Shown here: positions 20,877 through 29,550 of the stretch, one piece after another
Layout: every line of letters starts with the position of its first letter
Numbering within the stretch: position 1 is the stretch's first letter
NCBI GenBank assembly: GCA_000226015.1
Contig: JH152664.1
Coordinates: 150,587-186,736 of the forward strand
Source of the DNA: Mnemiopsis leidyi
Lineage: Eukaryota; Ctenophora; Tentaculata; Lobata; Bolinopsidae
Reading direction: 5' to 3'
Length of the DNA: 36,150 nucleotides
Notes under the pieces: generated by a model
Database searches by the model: none
What the model was told of the DNA's origin: nothing
The model's input: the letters and a program-made list of their open reading frames with translations, nothing else
Position numbers and translations under genes: made by a program

Positions 20877-23800
20877 ATGATGGAGCTGCAGGGATCCTCA
20901 TCCTCAAGTCACGTGACTGCAGCTGATCACGTGACTTCACAGTCTGACCTCGTGATGAGTGAGATTGATAAAGCAGAGTGTCGAACTGTGCTGGACTTGT
21001 ATAGGTGTTTGGTTCAGAGTTGTCTTGAGCGACATTTCAGTGTTGTCTACCGACCAAACAACTTGCATAAAAGGTTTTTGTCACGTTTTTAACAAACGCG
21101 AGGTTTTATTTATCACAATTGTTGATATAAAGTTCTTTAGATAGTAAAGTTATTCAGATTGTAGAGTCCTTTAGATTCATGCAATGCTAGTGCTTGGCAC
21201 ACTACACAGATCTAACGACAATCGTCTGCTTTCTATCAAATAGTTGAATACCGACTATTTCAGCGACAGCGGCGAAAGTGTAATGTCACTAAATGTACTA
21301 GACAGAATCTCAGCCACACAACTTGGTTCTCTGAAACTCTTCATTATCGGAGCAAGAATAGTGGGACATCTCCGTCTAGGTGAGTTCAGACAGAGTACAA
21401 ACAGAGTTCAAACAGAGTACAAACAGTGTTTAAACAGAGTACAGACAGAGTAGAAACAGAGTACAAACAGAGTTCAAACAGAGTTCAAACAGAGTACAAA
21501 CAGTGTTCAGACAGAGTTCAAACAGAGTTCAAACAGAGTTCAGACAGAGTTCAAACAGAGTACAGACAGAGTAGAAACAGAGTAGAAACAGAGTTCAGGG
21601 CTTTTAGGTGTCTTATCAAAGCTTAAAGGAGAAGTTTTGAGCAAATGATACTTTATATATATAGATGAAGGATAAGCAGTAAGATAACAAAGTCAGATAA
21701 CACAAGATCTAATTCTATCTTGATCTTATCTTTCTGTCTCTCATAACAAAATCAGATAACACAAGATCTAATTCTATCTTGATCTTATCTTTGTGTCTCT
21801 TCTCAGACGACGGACTATTGATTACCTGGTCACGTGACTTGGCCCAGTGTATCCGGTTTGATGTTCCCATCGGTCCTCGCTCCTTCAGGAACCTCCAGTC
21901 GGAGATACACGCTGTTCAAACCGAGGTTTGTATGGAATTTTTTACGTTCCGTGGAGATGGTTTGCATTGTTTATATATGGCAATTTATTGGCACGTTTGT
22001 TACTTTTGTAACACCTGCCTCGTCAATACGTTTGTAATTGATCTGCCACTGAAACTGTAATTGATATCTCTACGTTTGGTCCCTAATTGGTACACCTGGA
22101 CCTACCTTAAACACCCTGAATCTCTTGTTCCTCACAGTTGCTCGACAAGACGGTTCTACACCTGAAGTCTCAAGGCGGTATACTAAACCTTCCCTTGCTA
22201 AGCAGGATGCCTGACAACGTCATCGACAAGATTTTCAGGTAAATAATGTGTAGTGAAGTTGTTTAAGAGTGAATTTTGTGTACGCTAATGTGGAATCAAG
22301 AGCCTTTATCATTTGTATTGTTTGTTTTTTTCTGCCGTGTTTTTTTCTACCAGTACTAAAATTGACCTCCGCGAAACAATCTACCAGAACATAAATCCAT
22401 TTCAGTTTTCTGCCCGGATCAGATTTACGAGAGATGAGCTTCGTCTGCCGGAGGTTTAAGAACATCGCCTACTCAGACGAACTCTGGCGAGGAGTCTGCA
22501 AGAAACACTCTTGGTTCTCCCGACTCCAGTAAGGACCGGGTAAACATACCTCACTTGTCTCTTATCTCAATTGTCTCTTATCTGTGTCTCTTATCTCATC
22601 ATATGTGTCTCTTATCTCATCTGTGTCTCTTATCTCATCTGTGTCTCTTATCTCACTTGTCTCTTATCTTATCTGTGTCTCTTATCTTACTTGTCTCTTA
22701 TCTTATCTGTGTCTCTTATCTTACTTGTCTCTTATTTTATCGGTGTCTCTTATCTTACTTGTCTCTTATCTTACTTGTCTCTTATCTTATCTGTGTCTCT
22801 TATCTCATCTGTGTCTCTTATCTCATCTGTGTATCTTATCTTATCTGTGTCTCTTATCTTATATGTGTCTCTTATCTCATATGTGTCTCTTATCTTATCT
22901 GTGTCTCTTATCTTATATGTGTCTCTTATCTTATCTGTGTCCCTTATCTTATCTGTGTCTCCTATCTTGTCTCTTATCTTATCTGTGTATCTTATATCTT
23001 CTGTGTCTCTTATCTTATCTGTGTCTCTTATCTCATCTGTGTCTCTTATCTCATCTGTGTCTCTTATCTCATCTGTGTCTCTTATCTCATCTGTGTCTCT
23101 TATCTCATATGTGTATCTTATCTCATCTGTGTCTCTTATCTCATATGTGTATCTTATCTCATTTGGTATCTTATCTCACTTGTGTCTCTTATCTCATCTG
23201 TGCCTGTTATATTTTTCGATTTTATGGTTAACCTCTTATATGATATACCATTTCAAAAGCCGTACAACATTTTTCGGCTGGAAAAGTATTTAGAAGTCAG
23301 TACAGACATTGTTATAGACTAAACTTATCATAATTTCAGACAGAAAGATCGACTAAAGGGTGCATGGCGGGCCTACTATCGACAGTACAGAAAGTTCCGG
23401 AACCGCAGACACCGCCTGAGAAGAGACCTTCTGGAGGTCGGGGCGAGAGCAGCCACCGCCCCAATCATCATGATCAACAGACGTAGAGGGAGGCGAAGGG
23501 TCGATGACCAACAACAACCGATCATGGTGATCGATAGGCGGAGACAGAGGAGGCACGGTGCAAGGGGTGCTGCCCCCAATATTCGTCTCAACAGAGGAGC
23601 GAGGAGAGGATTTGTCAACCCTCCTGTAGCTGCTCCCATACCAAACCCACCGGCTGCTGAAAACGTCGCTGCAGTTCCGCCACCGCTACGTGTCGAGCCC
23701 GTCAGGAGAGTTTTCGCAAGGATTAACCCGAACCGGCGACTCCAGATTGCCGTGCGACGTCTTGGTCAGGTCCCTCCCGGTCCTATTCGACAACCATCTG

Positions 23801-26014
23801 CTCAGAATCCTGCACAGAATCCTGCACAGAATCCTGCACAGAATCCTGCACAGAATCCTGCACAGAATACAAAATCTTCCGCAAGCTATACCAAACAATC
23901 AACAACGAATTGAAAATCTTCTTCGGCCGGCACCAATCCCTCAAAACTCAACACAGAATCGACAGCAGTCACCACAAAATCCGCTTCAACCAGTCCGAAA
24001 TCAGCAAAACCCAGCGCAAAACCCACAAGAGCAGGTCCAAGAAAATCAACGTCCAGTGGTAAGTTCGAGTCAACACGTATCAGGAGACCCTCAAAAAGCT
24101 TCCAGCAGTGCTCAACAATCAGTTGAGGTCACATCTCATCCGGTCTCAGTCCAACCAAGTCCTAGCGGTCTCGTGGGCAAGCTATACGGAATAGATGTCC
24201 GTAAAACTGACGGGAACGCTGAAAAGAGTACAGCACAAGCTACCAAAGTAGAAGGAACTTCGACAGCTACATCTAGTGGTAGTAAAACTGAAAGCGAGGT
24301 TAAACGCCTGCGGGCGGTCGTGCAACAGTTACAGCGGGATCTAGCCCAGGATTCTCGTGGGGGTGTTACCGCGTTTGAATTGAACGAAATTTTGAAACCT
24401 TTTGAGCAGCAAGATCAGGGAGGCGCAGGGCCAAGCTCTGCCGAGGCTTCTAATTCAGGCCCAGCTTCTTCTTCCACTGTGATGGATAGTCGCCCAAGTT
24501 CAGTAGATCCAAGCTTCTCTCTTGGAAATGGAAATACCTCAGCAGATCCTGTTGAAAAAACTCAGCCCCAACAAGTCCCTGAACCTCAGCTTAACTATCC
24601 CGCAACTTCAAACTCTACTGTTCAAAATTCTGCTGCTCCCTCTTCTCACCAGAACGCTAATGATACGCCGACCGTTCCCGCCGCTCAAAACACCAGGAAT
24701 GTTCAGAATAATGGAGCTGCTCAGCACGCTGGAGAGGCAGCTCCTGAAGAACCTGAGGTTGGACATCCTATTCCAGTGTTAGCGCCGTTCCCTGATCCCC
24801 CTAACGGGGATGCGCCTGAAGACCAGCTCCTCTTGGAGGGAGGAAACGGCGGACAATTTGAAAACTTTAGGATCGTCAACAATTTCGGACTCCGGATAAA
24901 CCTCAACGCAGAGCCAGTAGAAAACGACCTGCTGGAAGATCCGGCCCATCAGGTCGTGCGCGGCGTTAGAGTGGGAGAGGGTAACGTCCTCATAAACGCA
25001 GGAGGAGTGAATATTGCCATAGAACCGCCAGTTAGGGGCGAGCAAGCTCCACCACCTCCACCTCCCGGAGTCAGAGCTAACAACCCTTGGGAGAGAGTGC
25101 GGCTGAGAGGGCGGCTTTGTCACAGGAATGAAAACAGTCCGTTTTACCAGTTAGATCCAAGGAACATTCAGGTGTTGCGAGCTAGACTTGTTATCATTAG
25201 CAGCGAATTTGTCAAGCGAGTCAAGTGTAACTTATCAGGGGAATTTCCGCCTAATCATGGTTTTCTGACGCAGGAGCTTGTCCACATGTCCAACCTGATA
25301 GCTCAGCAGATTAGGCAAGCTCTGGGTGTTCCGTCTGAAGTTCCTCACCCCGCCCCTGATCCTCCCGTCCTCCCCCAATTTTACCCGGACTTCGACCCGG
25401 AGATGCCCACTGAGGAGATACTTCAGGGCCGTATCACCGCCATCGCCGAGATCTTCAATGAGATCCTCCGGAGCTCTCTAAGATCAGATAGACTGCTGGT
25501 GAACAGGACAACGCGAGGTTTCCAGGACACCACGAAAGACAAAAACGTCCACCCTCCGTGTGACAACCTTGTCCTCGCCTCCCACTATTTCCATCAGAAA
25601 GTCCGTGAGCTGATCTCCGGATCTGAGTTAGTTCTGGGGAATGTGGTGGTCAGTGAAGGAGGACAAACCTGCCAACATCGGCTTACTCACCAGGTGCTGT
25701 CCGCCACTCTCGGCCGATCATTTGAAGAGATAGGCCGGCGTGTTGTCGACAGCTTAGAAAGAACACCCGAGCAACGACAAAGCATCAATGTCCGTGTTGA
25801 TGTTACTCAGAACTGTGCTGGACGCCAATCAGATTCGGAAGCGAGTGAAGGCAGGCTGCATCACGAATCCGCTGATAACAGATCTGCAGTTTCTGCCGAT
25901 GAAGATGATCGTCCGGGACCGTCCAGTATAGCATTACCCGCTACGATGGATTCAAAACGTCCTCTTTCTTCAGAAAGTGAAACTAGAGACAGCAAATCTG
26001 CAAGATTAGAATGA
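20877..26014 (+). CDS. F-box protein with long low-complexity C-terminus; frame break in last exon
   Basis: Hand-built exons: 20877-21073, 21264-21379, 21807-21925, 22138-22238, 22406-22528 and 23340 onward. The first junction is the least certain (weak donor GTTTTT; another possible donor near 21004), and the others fit in phase with clear GT-AG sites. The F-box spans residues about 160-205, split by an intron: LPLLSRMPDNVIDKIFSFL, then LREMSFVCRRFKNIA and SDELWRGVCKKHSW. It is followed by WRAYYRQYRKFRNRR, the aromatic/basic helix common after F-boxes. F-box proteins dock substrates onto Skp1-Cullin1 ubiquitin ligases. The last exon starts Arg-rich and passes through a QNPA repeat. In that frame it stops at 23911-23913, giving about 409 residues. 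A different frame then continues with the same Q/N/P-rich style to 26014, suggesting a product of about 1,100 residues. Confidence 0.75.
21380..21598 (+). repeat. GTTCAAACAGAGTACAAACA array starting at a splice donor
   Basis: Units of 10-11 bp (GTTCAAACAGA, GTACAAACAGA, GTTCAGACAGA, GTAGAAACAGA) fill the first 220 bp of the F-box gene's second intron, beginning within a few bases of the donor GTGAGTTCAG at 21380. The short open frames across it are artefacts of the repeat. Confidence 0.9.
21694..21806 (+). repeat. 59-bp duplication of an intron 3' end
   Basis: CAGATAACACAAGATCTAAT begins at 21694 and again at 21753, and both copies continue through the pyrimidine-rich TCTTGATCTTATCTTT tract. 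The second copy ends in the acceptor CTTCTCAG at 21806. The first ends CTCTCATAAC and lacks a usable AG. A branch-point and polypyrimidine region has been duplicated while only one acceptor remains. Confidence 0.8.
22558..23208 (+). repeat. 18-bp pyrimidine-rich minisatellite (TCTCTTATCTCATCTGTG)
   Basis: About 35 imperfect units of 16-18 bp fill the fifth intron of the F-box gene, starting some 30 bp after the donor at 22529. The sense strand is UCUU/UCUC-rich, the kind of sequence bound by polypyrimidine-tract proteins. All three forward frames stay open (up to 255 codons of Leu/Ile/Ser/Val/Tyr), but only because the unit lacks stops. I do not call these genes. Confidence 0.93.
23690..26014 (+). 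CDS. C-terminal reading frame of the F-box gene
   Basis: This frame is open from 23690 and coding in character from about 23872 to the TGA-free end at TGA 26012-26014. It lies one base off the upstream F-box frame. It starts Q/N/P-rich (NQQNPAQNPQEQVQENQ), repeating the QNPA style of the upstream frame. A predicted coiled coil follows (ESEVKRLRAVVQQLQRDL), then long Ser/Pro/Asn/Gln-rich disorder. A more ordered block (about 25080-25800) contains WERVRLRGRLCHRN, the helical TEEILQGRITAIAEIFNEIL and LSATLGRSFEEIGRRVVDSL. The tail is acidic/Ser-rich (SESETRDSKSARLE). I do not recognise the ordered block. It has no independent promoter or ATG in good context, so I read it as the same gene. Confidence 0.6.
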   Translation: MSSPSGEFSQGLTRTGDSRLPCDVLVRSLPVLFDNHLLRILHRILHRILHRILHRILHRIQNLPQAIPNNQQRIENLLRPAPIPQNSTQNRQQSPQNPLQPVRNQQNPAQNPQEQVQENQRPVVSSSQHVSGDPQKASSSAQQSVEVTSHPVSVQPSPSGLVGKLYGIDVRKTDGNAEKSTAQATKVEGTSTATSSGSKTESEVKRLRAVVQQLQRDLAQDSRGGVTAFELNEILKPFEQQDQGGAGPSSAEASNSGPASSSTVMDSRPSSVDPSFSLGNGNTSADPVEKTQPQQVPEPQLNYPATSNSTVQNSAAPSSHQNANDTPTVPAAQNTRNVQNNGAAQHAGEAAPEEPEVGHPIPVLAPFPDPPNGDAPEDQLLLEGGNGGQFENFRIVNNFGLRINLNAEPVENDLLEDPAHQVVRGVRVGEGNVLINAGGVNIAIEPPVRGEQAPPPPPPGVRANNPWERVRLRGRLCHRNENSPFYQLDPRNIQVLRARLVIISSEFVKRVKCNLSGEFPPNHGFLTQELVHMSNLIAQQIRQALGVPSEVPHPAPDPPVLPQFYPDFDPEMPTEEILQGRITAIAEIFNEILRSSLRSDRLLVNRTTRGFQDTTKDKNVHPPCDNLVLASHYFHQKVRELISGSELVLGNVVVSEGGQTCQHRLTHQVLSATLGRSFEEIGRRVVDSLERTPEQRQSINVRVDVTQNCAGRQSDSEASEGRLHHESADNRSAVSADEDDRPGPSSIALPATMDSKRPLSSESETRDSKSARLE
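23815..23872 (+). repeat. 12-nt coding repeat CAGAATCCTGCA
   Basis: Five perfect CAGAATCCTGCA units encode QNPA repeats in the F-box frame and RILH in the +1 frame. The following CAGAATACAAAATC is where the two frames must be joined. No GT-AG intron of suitable length was found in the overlap; the acceptor-like CAGs within the array are all multiples of three apart. Confidence 0.9.
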
Positions 26015-26759
26015 AGTTTTCTTATTTTAGGTGTAAATATTTACCGTAACGTTACTGGTTACCTGATTTGGCATTTTAACAAACCCTAAGTCGAAACCAT
26101 GAACTAATCTGATGAAATTGTCAATATTCGGCATCAAAACTTTTTTTGCTTTCAGAGTACCACTACTTTTAGCGACATTGGTTGTCTGATCATATTCTCA
26201 ATCTTCCATAATGATAATATTCGACGCCAGTATCATAATCATTATCTGTTAAAATTGGAGAAATATCATGGTGAAAATAACTTATTCAAGTAATCTATCT
26301 TTCTGAATGGTTGTGATGCTTTAGATAAGAGAAGCCCAAGGTATTTTTTTTAAAAGTACATTTTGAATTTGATTTATTTTACTTTATTTCAAAATCAAAT
26401 GACGATTAATTGTAGTTAGTCTTTATCTTTTTTTCATTTATTACACCTGTTAACGATTTAATAATCCTCCCGACAAGGAAACTGGACCTCTTTTTTTAAA
26501 CGATGGATTATTTTGAGCTAGATTTCAGATTTACAAGATAATACGAATAGTAGTAAACGTAGAGTCGGGATGGGTAATGTTTGAATCTGCTCACTGCTGA
26601 GTTCACAATATTTATCTGTTATGATTGAACGTTTTAATATTATTGCTACCGATCGAAAACTCTGTTTTGACATTTGAATAGTCGATAACTACCAGTACTA
26701 CAAATAATAAGAAATGACACTATTCTGCTAAACAGAAACTAGTGTAGCCCGTACGTACT
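26015..26759. other. 3' flank of the F-box gene
   Basis: AT-rich DNA with no gene. No canonical AATAAA was seen within several hundred bases of the stop at 26014; AATAAT variants occur near 26460 and 26703. The 3' end is unresolved. Confidence 0.4.
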
Positions 26760-27600
26760 GGCATTGACGAGATGATATCCGTCTATCGTTCAGCTTTAGC
26801 TGCGTGAGTCGGGTATCATGCACCGCGAGAATACTGGCACAGCGCGCGGCTCTAATTCCAAATTCGAACAGTTTGCCAGCTTGCTAACTGTCTAAATTTG
26901 TCTTGTCTGACTTTATCCGACCCTCAATCAAAGCCAATATGGGTGATGGGAATAAAATGACAGGAACGAATATGGGAAATGACAGGAGGGTGCGCGCTGC
27001 CGTACAAAATTTGTTCGCGTTGTGACGCCTCCGCTTTGCGACAGTTGTTGCGTCGAGGTGTTACCCGACTCGCGCACGGATCGCAGCTTGCTGCTCTACT
27101 TTGTATCACGTTTCGGCCTCGCGCGCGCCGAATTGCTTCCGCTTCGCGGCAGCAGGGCTATGTTGACGAGATGATATCCCTCTAACGTTCTAACGAAACG
27201 CCAGGAGAGCAGTAAACTGCGAGCCGCGCGTGGGTCGGGTAACACCTCGACAACTAGGGCTATGCAACGTGTAACAAGCTCTACTGGCGTTGTCTAGAGG
27301 TTAGTCTGTTACCTGACTCGCTTGCTAAACACGTATATCTATATCCCCATGTGCGAGCTTAGCGCGGAATAAGAACGGACGCGCGATGCAAAAGCATAAG
27401 GCAACCGACGCGGCGCGCGCGGCTCGCTAGAATGTTGGACGTTGACGAGATGATCCCAGGAAACCCTCCGGTTACGCTTTCCCGGCTAAACCTTATATTG
27501 TCTGACTTTGTCCGACCCTCAATAAAATGACAGGAGGGTGCGCGCTGCCGTACAAAACCTTATAAGGCCAACTCCAAGGTTTAGCCGGGAAAGCGGACCA
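26760..27600. mobile_element. GC-rich foldback-like repeat element, probably non-autonomous
   Basis: An 840-bp island far richer in GC and CpG than its surroundings. It is built from internal repeats. TTGACGAGATGAT occurs near 26764, 27161 and 27441. TGTCTGACTTT..CCGACCCTCAAT occurs near 26904 and 27509. ATGACAGGAGGGTGCGCGCT occurs near 26980 and 27528. An inverted pair lies near its right end: GCTTTCCCGGCTAAACCTTA (about 27475) against its complement at about 27576-27596. It has no long ORF. The composition and shuffled direct and inverted repeats suggest a composite MITE or foldback element. Short frames across it are not convincing. Confidence 0.6.
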
Positions 27601-28084
27601 ACTGATCCTAACTCAATATCGAGTCATTGTTTACTGCTTACGTGCACCAAAAGGCCCACCTTTCCAAGTGATGACAGATGATGTGTTGAATAAATGAGTT
27701 GAATAAACTTGAGAAAAAAGGATGTTGAAGCACATGATTCGTTTCATTTCAACGTGAACTGGAACATTCTGATCACATGAGATCGTATATATGATTTATG
27801 ATTTGTTTGTAACTTTAATGTTTAAGATCATGAAATATCGTGTTGCAATTACACTTGACTCTTGCTAAGACATAAAATATTTTATTTTGATATTGTCCAC
27901 TATTTAGCTTCTGAAAGAAAGAAGCTGACTCAGTGCATTTGGCATCCTTCACTGTTCAGCTGAACAGAAATGTTTTGAGTTGTATATTATTCTTTTCAGT
28001 ATTACTGTATAAATAGTAGTAAAATACAATTTTAGTAAAATACAATTTAGGAATAAGAAATATTATGTATAAAATAACTAGTAA

Positions 28085-29000
28085 ATGTCCCAAAATTTAA
28101 CCTTGTGGTATTCCTGATAAAATATCTTTGAATGACGAAAATTTTACCCTGCAAGGAAACCCCAAAAGCTCTACCAATTAATAAATCTTTGATAACATCA
28201 TGTCAACTAGAATGCCCTGCTCTAAGAGGTCCATTACACAGTCCATAGTTTCTAACAGATTGCTTAGTCACGACTTGCCTTTAACAGGGTTGATCTTGTC
28301 CTCAACAAATACTAGAATTTCATCTCGTAGAATTTTTTTGTAACTTTTACACAGAACACAAGATAATGACACAGGTCTATAATTCAAAGGGCCAGTTTTG
28401 GACCCACTCTTAAATAGTGCAGTGAGACTAGCAGATATCCATATTTTAGGTTATTCACCACAATCTGTGCATTTTCTAAATAATTTAACAATAGCTACAA
28501 CAAATGAAGAATCGTCAGCTAATAACTTTATAAGTTTAGGGTGAATACCATCAGGACCAAAGCTTTTAAAACAATTTAAGCTCTCTTATTGATGTTTTAC
28601 TATGTCGAAAGTAATATTTATGTCAGACAAAATATCAGGTTCAACTTCAGGTCTCTCAACGCTTGGTAGGTTTTCTAGTTCATGTACAAACACCAAGCTA
28701 AAGGCTTCAGTAAGAGCTTCAGCACTTTCAGCTGGACCACTAGTCCTTGAACCATCACTCCTTTTAAGTATTGGAACACCTGTCTTTATCTGTCTTTTGT
28801 TGCGCAAATAGCTATCTTACTGTGTAAGATTTTATTTTAATTTATTACTTTTCTGTATATCTCTCCTCCCGCTAAGAAGACAAGCCTTTTTAGATTTTTT
28901 ACATTTATAATTATTGCAATGTTACTATGCTTTCAGCTGTTCATATCCCTTTCTCCATCCTTCCTCACAAGCACTGCCACCACCCCACTTCAGATTTAAG
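28085..29000 (-). pseudogene. Broken non-LTR retrotransposon reverse transcriptase
   Basis: Read on the minus strand, one frame runs from about 28990 down to 28100 with at least three internal stops in the RT part. It contains TGVPILKRSDGSRTSGPAES, the stretch preceding the RT domain in CR1/L2/Jockey-type elements. Then come SFGPDGIHPKLIKLLA (RT block 0/1) and ALFKSGSKTGPLNYRPVSLS with LCKSYKKILRDEIL (block 2). The catalytic YADD region would lie beyond 28085 and is missing. The element is 5'-truncated at the endonuclease and 3'-truncated after the fingers, and is inactive. Confidence 0.85.
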
Positions 29001-29550
29001 GCTCACCTCATCCTTTATTTATAGCTGAAGACGATTCACACATGATTATTGAAAGCTTTTACTACTACAAACTCACATTTCTTTATTTTTACCAGCCCTT
29101 ACAAACATTTCGGGGTTTTCATATGTTCAGGGGTCTGCTTAATTATGTGGGTATTCTGTCGTCTAGGTAAAGTAATTGATAGTGTTGCATTGTATTAATG
29201 CTGATCATTGAACTATAGGTACTCAATCTATTCTAGTTTATGAGATATATTACTGTAATAAAATGCTGGGTTAGTGCTACAATGGTATCTACCTCAACCT
29301 ACCTATGCAGGAGATAGCAAACTTCGATTTCCAGATCGGCCAATTCTAGAAGAGTGCCTATCAATCTTCTTTAGTTGACACAGCTGACTGAATGGAAACT
29401 GTGATTGAGGGTTGAATAAGCAGGGTCTTCGATAAGATATCAACAATCTTTCATGTCTTCAGCACTAATGTATTAAAACCTGGGTACATGTGTCAATTAT
29501 ATACAATAATAATATACAATTTCAAATAATCGCTATTTGCATTTTTAAGT
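29001..29550. other. Upstream region of the LRR gene
   Basis: AT-rich sequence without a coding frame. An acceptor-like TTTTTAAG sits one base before the ATG at 29551, so a 5' UTR exon further upstream is possible. No core promoter element stands out. Confidence 0.35.

Noticed and set aside
22555..23322. Long open frames (215-255 codons) of Leu/Ile/Ser/Tyr repeats in all three forward frames
   Set aside because: Produced by the stop-free 18-bp minisatellite inside an intron; flanking exons splice cleanly around it.
23770..23805. A 36-nt GT...AG segment that could be a mini-intron resolving the F-box frame break
   Set aside because: Too short for splicing and a multiple of three, as are the variants ending in the 12-nt repeats, so none changes the frame.
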